Origin: Ceratodon purpureus
Taxonomy: Eukaryota; Streptophyta; Bryopsida; Pseudoditrichales; Ditrichaceae
Reading direction: 5' to 3'
NCBI GenBank assembly: GCA_014871385.1
Contig: CM026426.1
Span: 30,307,452-30,371,451 of the forward strand
DNA length: 64,000 bases
Shown here in pieces: positions 35,148 to 43,901 of this stretch; within the stretch, counting starts at the first letter, position 1; the number at the start of each line of letters is the position of its first letter. Both the position numbers and the translations under genes were made by a program. The notes under the pieces were generated by a model. The model saw only the letters and a program-made list of their open reading frames with translations. It was not told where the DNA came from and ran no database searches.

Positions 35148-35468
35148 CGCCCGTCGTCGTGTCCGCGCGCGTCTTTGCGCCTGTTCGCGCCGGTCATATG
35201 TGGTTGTTCGCGCCCGTCGTCAGTCGCGCGCGCGCGCGGTGAGCGCGCCCGATTACCCTTGCCCGATCAGGATCGCCCGCGCCCGTCGCGCGCTTGCTGT
35301 GATCGCGTCCGTCGTCTGTCTCGCGCGCGCACAGTGATCGCGCCCGATTACCCTCGCCCGATCACAGTCGCTCGCGCCCGTATCTTAGGAATAACGTGCT
35401 CGCGCCCGTAGCAGCCTGCGCGCGCCCAACCTGCTCGCGCCCACACTGTCGGCCCCGTGAGTATAAAT
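35148..35468 (+). promoter_or_regulatory. GCGCCCG array with downstream TATA box (promoter of 35590 gene)
   Basis: About 300 bp packed with CGCGCCCG-type words, mostly in one orientation, ends at about 35455. Immediately after comes GTGAGTATAAATTGCC with TATAAAT at 35462-35468. The first ATG of the small gene is 122 bases further on. The CGGACGG words at 35050-35090, just inside the terminal repeat, are a second motif type. Confidence 0.65.
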
Positions 35469-35513
35469 TGCCACCCTCCTCCACTGATTTCGCACCCCCT
35501 CACTTTGTGCATT

Positions 35514-35545
35514 TTGCCTTCAACAGCCCAAGGGTAGCTGATTGC
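35514..35545 (+). repeat. shared 5' leader module, copy 1
   Basis: A 32-bp segment, TTGCCTTCAACAGCCC then AAGGGTAGCTGATTGC. It matches 36511-36542 at 30 of 32 positions. Both copies lie about 50 bp after a TATA box. Confidence 0.8.
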
Positions 35546-35589
35546 TTAGTGCTACGGTGGGTTTCTCAACATTCGCTGTACCGTCCAAC

Positions 35590-35994
35590 ATGAATTCCAA
35601 CGCCTGCAATTGCCAACAAATCAAGTCCATTATGAGTTTAACGAATGGTGCCACTCCACCGGGCACTGCACAGCGAACGGACACAGTTATTTGGTCAAAG
35701 CTGGAGCGACTCCGTCAACTGATTGAGTTCTTCGAGGATTGGATCTCTCGCCGTGACAAATTGGTGGCCTACGCAGAGAATGGACGCCCTCTGCCTCCAA
35801 CCACTGAACAGCAGTTGGCAACTCAAGCGACTGTCGAAGAACTTGACTGTGAGATTGGCGATCTCATCAAAGAACTGAAGAAGGAGATGGCAATACTTTG
35901 TGTCCCCAATATTGTCTCTAGTGCTCAAACGAACCATTTCGAGACGCTCTTGAAAGACCTAGAGGACCGGTACCTAGAGTGCATGGCACTGTAA
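35590..35994 (+). CDS. small helical protein of element A
   Basis: ATG 35590 (MNSNACNCQQIKSIMS) to TAA 35992-35994, 134 codons, intact. The middle is amphipathic and probably coiled coil (WSKLERLRQLIEFFEDW, EIGDLIKELKKEM), and the end is LLKDLEDRYLECMAL. No family is recognised. It has its own promoter module upstream, and AATAAATAAAG near 36027 may serve as a poly-A signal. The codon-level integrity contrasts with the decayed genes of B. Its role in the element is unknown. Confidence 0.65.
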   Translation: MNSNACNCQQIKSIMSLTNGATPPGTAQRTDTVIWSKLERLRQLIEFFEDWISRRDKLVAYAENGRPLPPTTEQQLATQATVEELDCEIGDLIKELKKEMAILCVPNIVSSAQTNHFETLLKDLEDRYLECMAL

Positions 35995-36103
35995 TCGACA
36001 TTACAATGAAGTGATACATTTTCAAAATAAATAAAGTATTTTTTTTTAACCCTGAATTTGCAAGTTTTCTTTGGTTAATCTGATTTTTAACAGTGTTCTA
36101 GGT

Positions 36104-36465
36104 TGTGGTGGCGCCCGTCCTGGTCCAGTGCTCGCGCCCGTCCATTCAGCGTTGGCGCCCGACGGCCGCGCCTGTGCATTTCGGTTTGCCCGAATAATAT
36201 CCGCGCGCCCGCGTCGACGTCCGCGCGCGCGCCCCTTCGGTACCCGGACGACGCCCGCGCGCGCCCGACGAAGACCGGGTCGGTACCCGCTCGCGCCCGT
36301 CATATACCCGCCATTGAACCGCTCGCGCCCGTTGATATCCGCGCGGGCGCGGACGGATACACGGCCGAAACCCCGCCGTCGGTGCCCGCGCGCGCGCGTC
36401 AGGTTTCCGCTCGCGCTCGTAGCAGGTTGTTCGCGCCCGTTCCCTGGCGCCCGTGACTATAAAAG
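36104..36465 (+). promoter_or_regulatory. GCGCCCG array with TATA box (promoter of GWE/coiled-coil gene)
   Basis: About 350 bp of CGCGCCCG/GCTCGCGCCCG words in one main orientation, then CCGTGACTATAAAAGGGCG with TATAAAAG at 36458-36465. The leader that follows shares the 32-bp module with the previous gene. Arg/Ala/Pro frames in this array are artefacts. Confidence 0.65.
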
Positions 36466-36510
36466 GGCGATTTCCCACCTCATTTTGCACTCCCCCCCCC
36501 TTTGAGCACC

Positions 36511-36542
36511 TTGCCTTCAACAGCCCCCGGGTAGCTGATTGC
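36511..36542 (+). repeat. shared 5' leader module, copy 2
   Basis: TTGCCTTCAACAGCCC then CCGGGTAGCTGATTGC, 30 of 32 identical to 35514-35545. This points to duplication of a promoter plus leader unit inside element A. Confidence 0.8.
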
Positions 36543-36740
36543 GTGGTACTCAGTTGGGTCCCAGCACTCTGACACGTGTCCTTGTTTTTGTTCTCCAGAA
36601 CTCTATGGTGTCTGTGTATTACATTTGAGAATTTTGTAAATGTTTATAATTTGTAAATGTGATTGAGGTTCTGGGGTAGTCGTAGGCTTTTAATTTTGCA
36701 CCTTCGGAAGACTTCGAAGAACGATCTACCTCGAGCAGAC

Positions 36741-38003
36741 ATGGAACGGCAACAACCAGCACTCACGGCGGCAGAGCAGAGGAAAAAGCAAAAGGATGCG
36801 GGACGGGCCAGGCATGGAAACCTCCAACATAAGAGGGTCCACGTCTTATTGAATCCAGCAAAGCTGGCATTCAGAGGGTGGGAAGCTGCATCGCAACCGT
36901 GGACTCTAGCAACGTGTGAACAATTCATTGAATGGTGCCACATTGGGAAGTTATTCCCGTTGCACCGTCATAATAACAATCGTCAATCAAACAAGGCGAA
37001 CATGAAATATTGCAAGAACCGTCAGTTCGGGAGGCGGTGTTTGGAGGTGTGGCAGGTCCTATACAACCAGGCGATGAACGAGAGGAATGAGGTTCTGCTC
37101 TTTATTTGTAGAATGGTATATGCCGAGGTAGTGCTTCATAGGCAGGTGGATTGGAGGACCATACGGTTGACTCCTAGCGTCCAACGGCGTTCACATGAGA
37201 TGGCGATACCTACAGGGGTCCTAAGATTTCCAGGTGTGGACTGGGCATACTTGGATGATCCTGAGGATCAAGCGCCTGTTGAATGGAGTGACTCAGGGGA
37301 GGATAATGATTCTGATGGTACGGTAGACCGTCCCCTTCAGTCACAGACAAGAGCAGCGACTAGTGCTAGAATCACACGGTTAAAAAAGAAGGATCCTGTG
37401 CTAGCTGCCTGTTTGTCGACGAGGAATCGTGCACCGCCTGCAAATCATACTGGACCGGGTATTCCTCATCAGGTTCCTCCAGTAATCGTCGGGGGCCCGA
37501 GCAATGTTGATGTTGCTCCTCCTATATTAGTTCCACAGATTGCGGGCCCCAGCAATGTCGATGTAGCTCCTCATGTACTGAATCCACAGATTGCGGGCCC
37601 GAGCAATGTAATGGAAGATGATGACACTGGGTTTGCAGATGAGTTGGAGGCTACAATAGCCACCGCTGATGCCCAGGGCCCGGAAGTCGATGCATTGCAG
37701 AAGGAGCTGGAAGGAAAAAATGCATTAATTTCTGAGATGGAGAAGACTATCCAGAACTTGTACGAAGAAGCTGATAGGATGAATGAGATTATACGGAAGC
37801 AGAATGAAGAGATTTCGCAACTTAGATCTGCGAAGACTCCGACTTACGTACCCGAGGCAAGCCAAGCTCCAATCCCTGGTAGCCCTGGAATGAACGAGGA
37901 AGACGTTAATGCCATCATTGAATCGGCCACGCACGGTCTCCTGGAAGATACCCCGGTCCGAGTTCCCCGTAAGCCAATCATTCCATTCGCGTCATCAAGT
38001 TAA
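36741..38003 (+). CDS. GWE/VDW-domain coiled-coil protein of element A
   Basis: ATG 36741 starts MERQQPALTAAEQRKKQKD. About residues 35-145 form a domain shared with the B gene at 46108-47753: GWEAASQPWTLATCEQF, a short K-x-N-x-K-Y stretch, RR-x-L...W, then YAEVVLHRQVDW-x-T (B: GWEEVPEPWDAATAMHF ... YAEHVLKKKVDWSTL). Next is an acidic segment, then three imperfect repeats of GPSNVDVAPPIL (from about 37495), then a coiled coil (KELEGKNALISEMEKTIQNL). The frame ends at TAA 38001-38003. The next frame starts at once in the same register, and in B the two parts lie in a single frame. The two may therefore be one protein with a nonsense change, or two products linked by readthrough. Function unknown. 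Confidence 0.7.
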   Translation: MERQQPALTAAEQRKKQKDAGRARHGNLQHKRVHVLLNPAKLAFRGWEAASQPWTLATCEQFIEWCHIGKLFPLHRHNNNRQSNKANMKYCKNRQFGRRCLEVWQVLYNQAMNERNEVLLFICRMVYAEVVLHRQVDWRTIRLTPSVQRRSHEMAIPTGVLRFPGVDWAYLDDPEDQAPVEWSDSGEDNDSDGTVDRPLQSQTRAATSARITRLKKKDPVLAACLSTRNRAPPANHTGPGIPHQVPPVIVGGPSNVDVAPPILVPQIAGPSNVDVAPHVLNPQIAGPSNVMEDDDTGFADELEATIATADAQGPEVDALQKELEGKNALISEMEKTIQNLYEEADRMNEIIRKQNEEISQLRSAKTPTYVPEASQAPIPGSPGMNEEDVNAIIESATHGLLEDTPVRVPRKPIIPFASSS

Positions 38004-38006
38004 GTG

Positions 38007-39251
38007 ATGCACCCCCCCCAGCGGCAAATCATGTTCGTAGATTCTCAAGAGACGGAGGACTCTTTGGGATTTCAACAGCCATCGGTACCCACAGTCTCCG
38101 AATTGCAAGCTACCAACGGGATGCTCAGAAAGTATCTGATCGAGATGAGCAGACAGTACTACCAATGGAAGATTGCATGCATCATGAACGTCGACCGTTT
38201 CAGACAGATGCGCGATGAGTTCGAGAGGATTGACCGCGGTTACCTCCAGCTTAACTCCAAGAGAGATTTCGGACTTACCTCGTGGGCAGATCCAGATGAA
38301 ATGTTCCCTGACAGCCTACCGATGATTGGTAAAGCAATAGATTGGACGCAGTTGGAGTGGGAGTACAAGACCGCCAATTCGAATGAGAAGATCCCTAAAA
38401 ATACAAAGCCAAGATTGCTCTGGCCCAATCCAGCGAAGTTTGTGTTGGATGGAACCGAGTGTCCAGTTTGTTGCAATCTATTTGGGCCAGAGGGGGGCTG
38501 GCAATTGGGATCCTGTCAATGCATGTATCATCCACAATGCTTGATTTCCCATGCCTTGATACGTCGGAAGTGTGCAGTATGTAAGGCCCCCTTACACAAG
38601 CGTTTTTATGAGCAATTCGGCCTAGTGAATTGGATGCCACCGCATTGGGAGGTAAATAAGGAAAATACTCCTGACTTTCCGGACAAGTGGGGTGAAGACT
38701 TGATTTGGAATTGGCTTATGGGAATGCACCAGTCCTATGTTAAACAAATGAGCGATCAGTGGAGGTGGGACCAGAAACCTGCGGAGATTGTACGGATCTG
38801 CCACGAACTCATCAACGGCGGGACGGAGGAGGAACTCGAGGGAAGGAGGAATTTCTTCTACCAAGTGCTACATGGGCACTGGGATATTCAAACTTGTACA
38901 TTCCAGTACGGCCGCCATCCTCTTGGATTTAAGTGGAATTCCAAAGGGGAGTTGGTTGCGGATCAGATGAAGGAGTTGCACGACATGACTGCAGAGGATT
39001 TGCGGATCGCTGAGGAAGTACAAACCGCGGAATCTGAATGGGATATATTGTTCAAGAATCAAGCCGTGGATTTCCTATGTGCGGAAGTGGCTCTGGATGT
39101 CGTAACAGTGCTCCGTCGGATGCGCAACAACAACTTCATGGAAGCAATGCTTGGAAGAGATGGCATAGCGAAGAGAACCCGTTCTGCCAAGCGGAAACTC
39201 ATCGCCAACGATGGGGCAGAAAGTAGTGCAGCAAGTACCTCTCCTGCTTGA
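38007..39251 (+). CDS. RING-like finger protein of element A
   Basis: ATG 38007 follows TAA 38001-38003 in the same frame. About 414 codons, intact to TGA 39249-39251. The N-terminal third is helical. The finger lies at about residues 150-195: CPVCCNLF, later GSCQCMYHPQC, then KCAVC, followed by KRFYEQFGL. This C-x2-C...C-x-C-x2-H-x2-C...C-x2-C plan with a trailing F-G-hydrophobic unit is shared with 33170-34993 and 15212-17030. After it come a Trp-rich segment (WNWLMGMHQSYVKQM) and a basic C-terminus (KRTRSAKRKLI) that could act as a nuclear signal. The finger may bind zinc and act in ubiquitin or SUMO transfer, but this is inference. Confidence 0.72.
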   Translation: MHPPQRQIMFVDSQETEDSLGFQQPSVPTVSELQATNGMLRKYLIEMSRQYYQWKIACIMNVDRFRQMRDEFERIDRGYLQLNSKRDFGLTSWADPDEMFPDSLPMIGKAIDWTQLEWEYKTANSNEKIPKNTKPRLLWPNPAKFVLDGTECPVCCNLFGPEGGWQLGSCQCMYHPQCLISHALIRRKCAVCKAPLHKRFYEQFGLVNWMPPHWEVNKENTPDFPDKWGEDLIWNWLMGMHQSYVKQMSDQWRWDQKPAEIVRICHELINGGTEEELEGRRNFFYQVLHGHWDIQTCTFQYGRHPLGFKWNSKGELVADQMKELHDMTAEDLRIAEEVQTAESEWDILFKNQAVDFLCAEVALDVVTVLRRMRNNNFMEAMLGRDGIAKRTRSAKRKLIANDGAESSAASTSPA

Positions 39252-39285
39252 CACGATGAAGGTGGATCGAGTTCGCCCGCCGCTC

Positions 39286-39538
39286 TCTGCCCGTGCGCGC
39301 CCGCGCCGGCATTCGCCCGCCGCTCTCCGCCCGCGCCCGCCCGCGCCCGCCTGCTTCGCGATGCAGCGCTCGCGCCTGCATGCGCCCGCCCCCGCCCGTC
39401 TTCCACCGCGCGCGCTATCCGCCACGCGGCCTTCAATGGCGCGCACCCACATGCGCCCGCCCGTTCGCGTCGGAGCGCGCCCGTTCGGTCGCGCCCGTCC
39501 GGAGAGTACTCGCCCGGTCGAGGGCGGCAGTATATAAA
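39286..39538 (+). promoter_or_regulatory. GCGCCCG array with TATA box (promoter of hAT transposase A)
   Basis: GC-rich words (CGCGCCCG, CCCGCCCG) fill about 39286-39525, then GGCAGTATATAAACTGCC with TATATAAA at 39531-39538. The transposase ATG is 244 bases downstream. This is the third promoter of the same design in the element. Confidence 0.65.
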
Positions 39539-39781
39539 CTGCCCCCTTGATTTGACATCCACCTTACCTCCTTGCGAGCTTCATGGCCTGGGTCTCCTTG
39601 AGGGCTCCTTGCTTGAAACTGTTAGCTTGGGGAGACACTTGGTTTGGGTGGGGGGAATGTAAAAATTCTTATTTCCATAAATCAATGTGTCAAGCACTTT
39701 TCAGACACACTAAGTTATTCAGATAATAATCTTTTGGTACTACTGGTCCTATTAGTCCCGATACTTCCCTAATCATTCACT

Positions 39782-42700
39782 ATGGATCCGGATGAAGCGG
39801 TTGAACCGGTTGAAGTGGTTGCTCCGGCTAGAGCCATTCCAAGACTCGGTACGAGAGAGTGGGCACCATGGTTTTCGGTCAAGCTCCAGGAAGGGTCACT
39901 GTCACAAAAGGTAGCCCAATGTGTGTATTGCAGGACCAAGTTTTCGTACGTGAGGCATAGGTGCTTTCAGCATTATGGTTGGGACCAGTCCAATCTCTCG
40001 AGGGTTTGCCAAAAGGCACCTACCGTAGTGGAGAGGAAGTTTCAGTTTTGCGCTGGAAAGATTCCCGGCCCTTTGACACAGGAGGAGGTGGATGGTATCA
40101 GGCCAACGTTCACCGCGTCAGTTCAACGTGGAACATCCAGTGCTTCCACACACGGCACTCTGTACGGTGGATCCGAACCCTCGTATAATGATACCGAAGA
40201 GGACCGAAATGTCTCCAGTGTTGCACCTAGTAGGGCCGGTTCGAATACCACTAGGAGCTTGCGGCAACAGGACATGAGTGAAGCACTCCAGATCGCCAAG
40301 CGGAAGGAGCTGGACATGTTGTGGTCATCCTTCTTTTACGAAGCCAACGTCGCATTCAACGTGGCCAAGCACCCAGCATTTATTAAGGAGGTGAGCACAA
40401 CCGCGGCTGCCGGATTTAACTACGGTCCTCCTTCCTATGACGCGATGCGAACAACGCACATCAAGGAAAAAAAGAAGTTAATCAAGGCAAAGATTGATGA
40501 ACGTACGAAAACCTCGACCGAGTTATACGGGACTACCATTTGCTCCGATGGTTGGGATAATGTGAATCGCCGACCGTTGATTAATGTCATGCTAGTATGT
40601 CCCGCAGGCGATGTATTTCTTGGGTCTGTTGATACGACTGGCGAGAAGAAGTCAATGGGATATATTGCCGGGGAGATGAAGAAATATATTCGAGAAATTG
40701 GCCCTCAGAATGTTGTCCAGATTTGCACGGACAATGCAGCCAACATGCTTGGCGCCATGGATAATATCCTAGAGGAGTTTCCTCACATGTACAAGCAGGG
40801 CTGTTGTGCCCATATTCTAGATCTTCTTATGGAGGACTGGGGCAAGGAAGTCTTTGTGAAGGATTTGGTCGCCAAGGCTAAACACGTGTGTCATTACATT
40901 CGGAGACATCATGTTCCCATGGCCCTTTTCCGCAAATTTGAACCGAAGTTGTCCTTGGTGGTTCCCGCTGAAACCAGATTCGCTTGTAACTATCTCATGA
41001 TAGCGCGCCTTATAGAGGTTAAATTTGCTTTGGAGCAAGTGGTCATGGCACAGGAGTGGTACGAGTATGTCGACGGTTTATTCAACCAAACCGAGGGGGT
41101 GCGTAATCATGCACGCGCAAGCCTAGTGCGTCAAACAATTCGTGACAATGGGTTCTGGCATCAGTGTGACAACTTCACGCACCTAGTGAAACCAGCCCTA
41201 GTAGCTCTCCGAACCTTCGATGGAAGCCAGCCGGCATTGGGCAAGGCATGGATTACAATGAGCAACCTAAAGGATCACGTGTACAATCTCCGAGGATCCC
41301 CTTGCTTTTTCCCACCTGTCATGGCAACAAGGATGGAGCTGCGGTTCGACCGTAGATGGGACATGATGCATACCGATCTTCATTATGCCGCGGCGCTCTT
41401 GAACCCTTGGGTTAGAACGCATAAGGGCTTACAAGCCATAGGAGAAGCGAAGGCGGCTCTCAATCGGGTGTTTCGTCAGGTGGGTGGCCAAATGGGAATT
41501 CCATTTGGCGATCTTATGAAAGAGATGATCGAGTTCGACGAGGGACGTGGCCCTTACAGCCCCGAAGTGACCATCGATATCAGAGGTTTGAATCTGGAAC
41601 TCCATCAATGGTGGCAGAGGATTGGAGGGGGACCATTGGCAGTCATTGCAAAGCGCATTTTATCTCAGGTCTGCTCCGCCTCATCGTGTGAACGGAATTG
41701 GAGCATGTATTCGTTTGTCCACAACAAGGTACGCAACCGCCTGGGGTTGGAGAAGTCTGAGGCCTTGGTGTACATTTATACGAATAGCAGACTCCTCCGC
41801 GAACGCCCAAAGCCCAACCCCCTCAGATGGTACGAGAACAATGCATGGTCAGAGGAGTCAGATCCGGAGAGAGATCCAAGCCAAGAAGAAGGAGATGACG
41901 ACGATCATTACATACCAGTTGACCACGCAGGCAGTGGGGATGATGATGTCTGGGGACATGATAACGTCGACGTTAACACGAATGGGCAAAACGACGGTAA
42001 TGGCAACGGACGCGGTGACGCTAACCGCAACAATCCGCGTGACCGCATCAACCACGATGATAACGGTGATGAGTACGACTTCAACAATGAACCAGAATAT
42101 AACCAGGGAAACCCGGACATGAACATCTATGGAGACGAATTACCCACGCTCCCGGTATTTGATGAAGCGGCTAATGCAGAAGGAAGAGGCGCTCGTGACG
42201 AAAGAGATGCTATTCCAGTCCAAATCAATCCCAAGAACAATGACGGGGTTGCAGATGATTCATCCAGCGAGGACCATCTTGGCAACGATATCCATGCTGG
42301 CGATGATGATGAGGACAGTGACGAAGGGGGTGATGGAAGTCATGGACGGGCTGTAGATGGACCTCATTGGACCGGCCTCGTTAGTGGGGAGGGCAACTGG
42401 GGAACCGTTCCGGCACAAGGCGACTCAAGCTTGTTTCAAGAGATTCCTCCTGCTCACGAGAGAAGGACCGTGCACGCAATCCCCGCACAGACTGTGGCTC
42501 CATCGCAACCCACTGGTACGGGGGGTATCGAACCAGATACAATCGTGGATGGAGGCCTGGTTCGGAGGCCCACAAGTTCAATGGACGCAAAAATAGCTCG
42601 ACTCCTTAGATCATCAGCAGCGGCGAGGCCTCCACTCAATCGAGCTGGTGGTAGTCGGCGTGCTGCCTCCACCGCCAAGCTAGTCCCCGTGGCGCCAGCT

Positions 42701-43228
42701 ATAGACGAAGCCGTACAGAATGTGGCCCAACGTGGTGCGAAGAAGTCCACAGCCAAGGTTGTTAGGAAACCACCATCACAAGAACCCCGCGGAGGAACAC
42801 GAAAGTCAAGCAAAAGAACTGGACCTGATCCCCTTCCATTCTATACAGGGTACACTGAAGGGGGGCCTTCTTCTGGAACTAGGGTTGTTCGCACACGCAT
42901 AATCAGTGAGGATGGCATCACAGCCATCGGTAATTCCGGAAAGGAGAGGCCTATGAAGCGCCTAGTAAGTGCCAGAGATGGCAATACGGGTGAAGTTTCC
43001 GTGCAAGTGCGCAATCTTACATCGGAGGTGGAAGGAGAGGTACAAGCTCCAGTGGTCGGAGCTCCTGAGGATGAAGGTGACAACGAGCACTCAGAGGAGG
43101 AAGACCCGGATTGCGATGAGGCCCCAGATGACGAAGATGTGATAATCCGGCACGAATTGGGGCCCACTGTGGCTCGGAAAAGACAATCTTCACGCAAGAA
43201 GAAGCCCCGCAAAGCAAGGAGAGTCTAG
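39782..43228 (+). CDS. hAT transposase of element A (BED finger, RNase H-like core, dimerisation domain, long tail)
   Basis: ATG 39782 to TAG 43226-43228, 1148 codons with no interruption. An N-terminal BED-type zinc finger (QCVYCRTKF, then H-x4-H in RHRCFQH) lies near residues 48-65. The RNase H-like core has CSDGWDN (Asp256) and CTDNAANM (Asp317), followed by QGCCAHILDLLMEDWGK as in DUF659-type hAT proteins. The hAT C-terminal dimerisation domain has SCERNWSMYSFVHNKVRN, with Glu637 the likely third catalytic residue, and YIYTNSRL. After about residue 700 an additional 450 residues are acidic/Asn-rich and then Lys/Arg-rich, ending KKKPRKARRV, unusual for hAT proteins. All catalytic positions are present, so it may be functional. 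It should cut at the CAGAG/CATGG ends of its element. Confidence 0.9.
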   Translation: MDPDEAVEPVEVVAPARAIPRLGTREWAPWFSVKLQEGSLSQKVAQCVYCRTKFSYVRHRCFQHYGWDQSNLSRVCQKAPTVVERKFQFCAGKIPGPLTQEEVDGIRPTFTASVQRGTSSASTHGTLYGGSEPSYNDTEEDRNVSSVAPSRAGSNTTRSLRQQDMSEALQIAKRKELDMLWSSFFYEANVAFNVAKHPAFIKEVSTTAAAGFNYGPPSYDAMRTTHIKEKKKLIKAKIDERTKTSTELYGTTICSDGWDNVNRRPLINVMLVCPAGDVFLGSVDTTGEKKSMGYIAGEMKKYIREIGPQNVVQICTDNAANMLGAMDNILEEFPHMYKQGCCAHILDLLMEDWGKEVFVKDLVAKAKHVCHYIRRHHVPMALFRKFEPKLSLVVPAETRFACNYLMIARLIEVKFALEQVVMAQEWYEYVDGLFNQTEGVRNHARASLVRQTIRDNGFWHQCDNFTHLVKPALVALRTFDGSQPALGKAWITMSNLKDHVYNLRGSPCFFPPVMATRMELRFDRRWDMMHTDLHYAAALLNPWVRTHKGLQAIGEAKAALNRVFRQVGGQMGIPFGDLMKEMIEFDEGRGPYSPEVTIDIRGLNLELHQWWQRIGGGPLAVIAKRILSQVCSASSCERNWSMYSFVHNKVRNRLGLEKSEALVYIYTNSRLLRERPKPNPLRWYENNAWSEESDPERDPSQEEGDDDDHYIPVDHAGSGDDDVWGHDNVDVNTNGQNDGNGNGRGDANRNNPRDRINHDDNGDEYDFNNEPEYNQGNPDMNIYGDELPTLPVFDEAANAEGRGARDERDAIPVQINPKNNDGVADDSSSEDHLGNDIHAGDDDEDSDEGGDGSHGRAVDGPHWTGLVSGEGNWGTVPAQGDSSLFQEIPPAHERRTVHAIPAQTVAPSQPTGTGGIEPDTIVDGGLVRRPTSSMDAKIARLLRSSAAARPPLNRAGGSRRAASTAKLVPVAPAIDEAVQNVAQRGAKKSTAKVVRKPPSQEPRGGTRKSSKRTGPDPLPFYTGYTEGGPSSGTRVVRTRIISEDGITAIGNSGKERPMKRLVSARDGNTGEVSVQVRNLTSEVEGEVQAPVVGAPEDEGDNEHSEEEDPDCDEAPDDEDVIIRHELGPTVARKRQSSRKKKPRKARRV

Positions 43229-43567
43229 ACTGTGGTCACCTTTTTAGCACATGAAGTAGCAGTAAATCTAAACATACAATCTATCGGCTAAAAACCAAAA
43301 AAAAATACTATGTTATTCTTAATGTTTTTTTTTTTTTTTTTGGTAGCACCTTCTTATTACGTAGGCTTATACTGTTACTTAGAGTCAACCTAGTTCATTA
43401 TCTCACACTCGAAGGAATTGTATGGTTGTGCTCTGTATTAATTTTTGTGCGCTAAATGCGGTTAATATATCTCCATTGAGTAATTTCGCAGTGAATTTTT
43501 TTGGTATTCTGTTCAATATACGAGTATACCGTAACCGAACCTGCACAGTGTATGTAACGCTGCATAT
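43229..43567. other. spacer after hAT transposase A
   Basis: AT-rich, with an A run near 43299 and a T run of about 20 at 43327-43340. No gene. It probably holds the 3' UTR and terminator of the transposase gene. Confidence 0.4.
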
Positions 43568-43828
43568 CCGGGCGCGTGCACTGGGACGGGCCCGTACAGG
43601 AAGGCGGGCGAGTGCACGGAGTCGGGCGCGTGCGCGAGGACAGGCGCGTGCACGGTCACGGGCGCGTACAGCGTGCTCGCGCGTACAGATAACCGGCGCG
43701 CGCAGGGGTACGGGCGCGAGCACGCGGGCACGGGCGCCTGCGGCGTCGGGCGCGCCCGATGTGGGCTGACGGGCGCGCACGTGGGCACGGGCGCGCACAC
43801 GCGGGCACGGGCGCGGGCAGTCCCCCGT
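43568..43828 (+). promoter_or_regulatory. GGGCGCG array upstream of the kinase-like gene
   Basis: The same word family as the other arrays of A but mainly in the opposite orientation (CGGGCGCG). It ends about 75 bases before ATG 43902. No convincing TATA box follows it, unlike the other three modules. Confidence 0.55.
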
Positions 43829-43901
43829 GTGGGAGAAATCAGATTGGGTGGAGGGGATCTTTTGTTTTTTTTTATTGTGTGTCCAGTTCATTATTCCAAC
43901 T

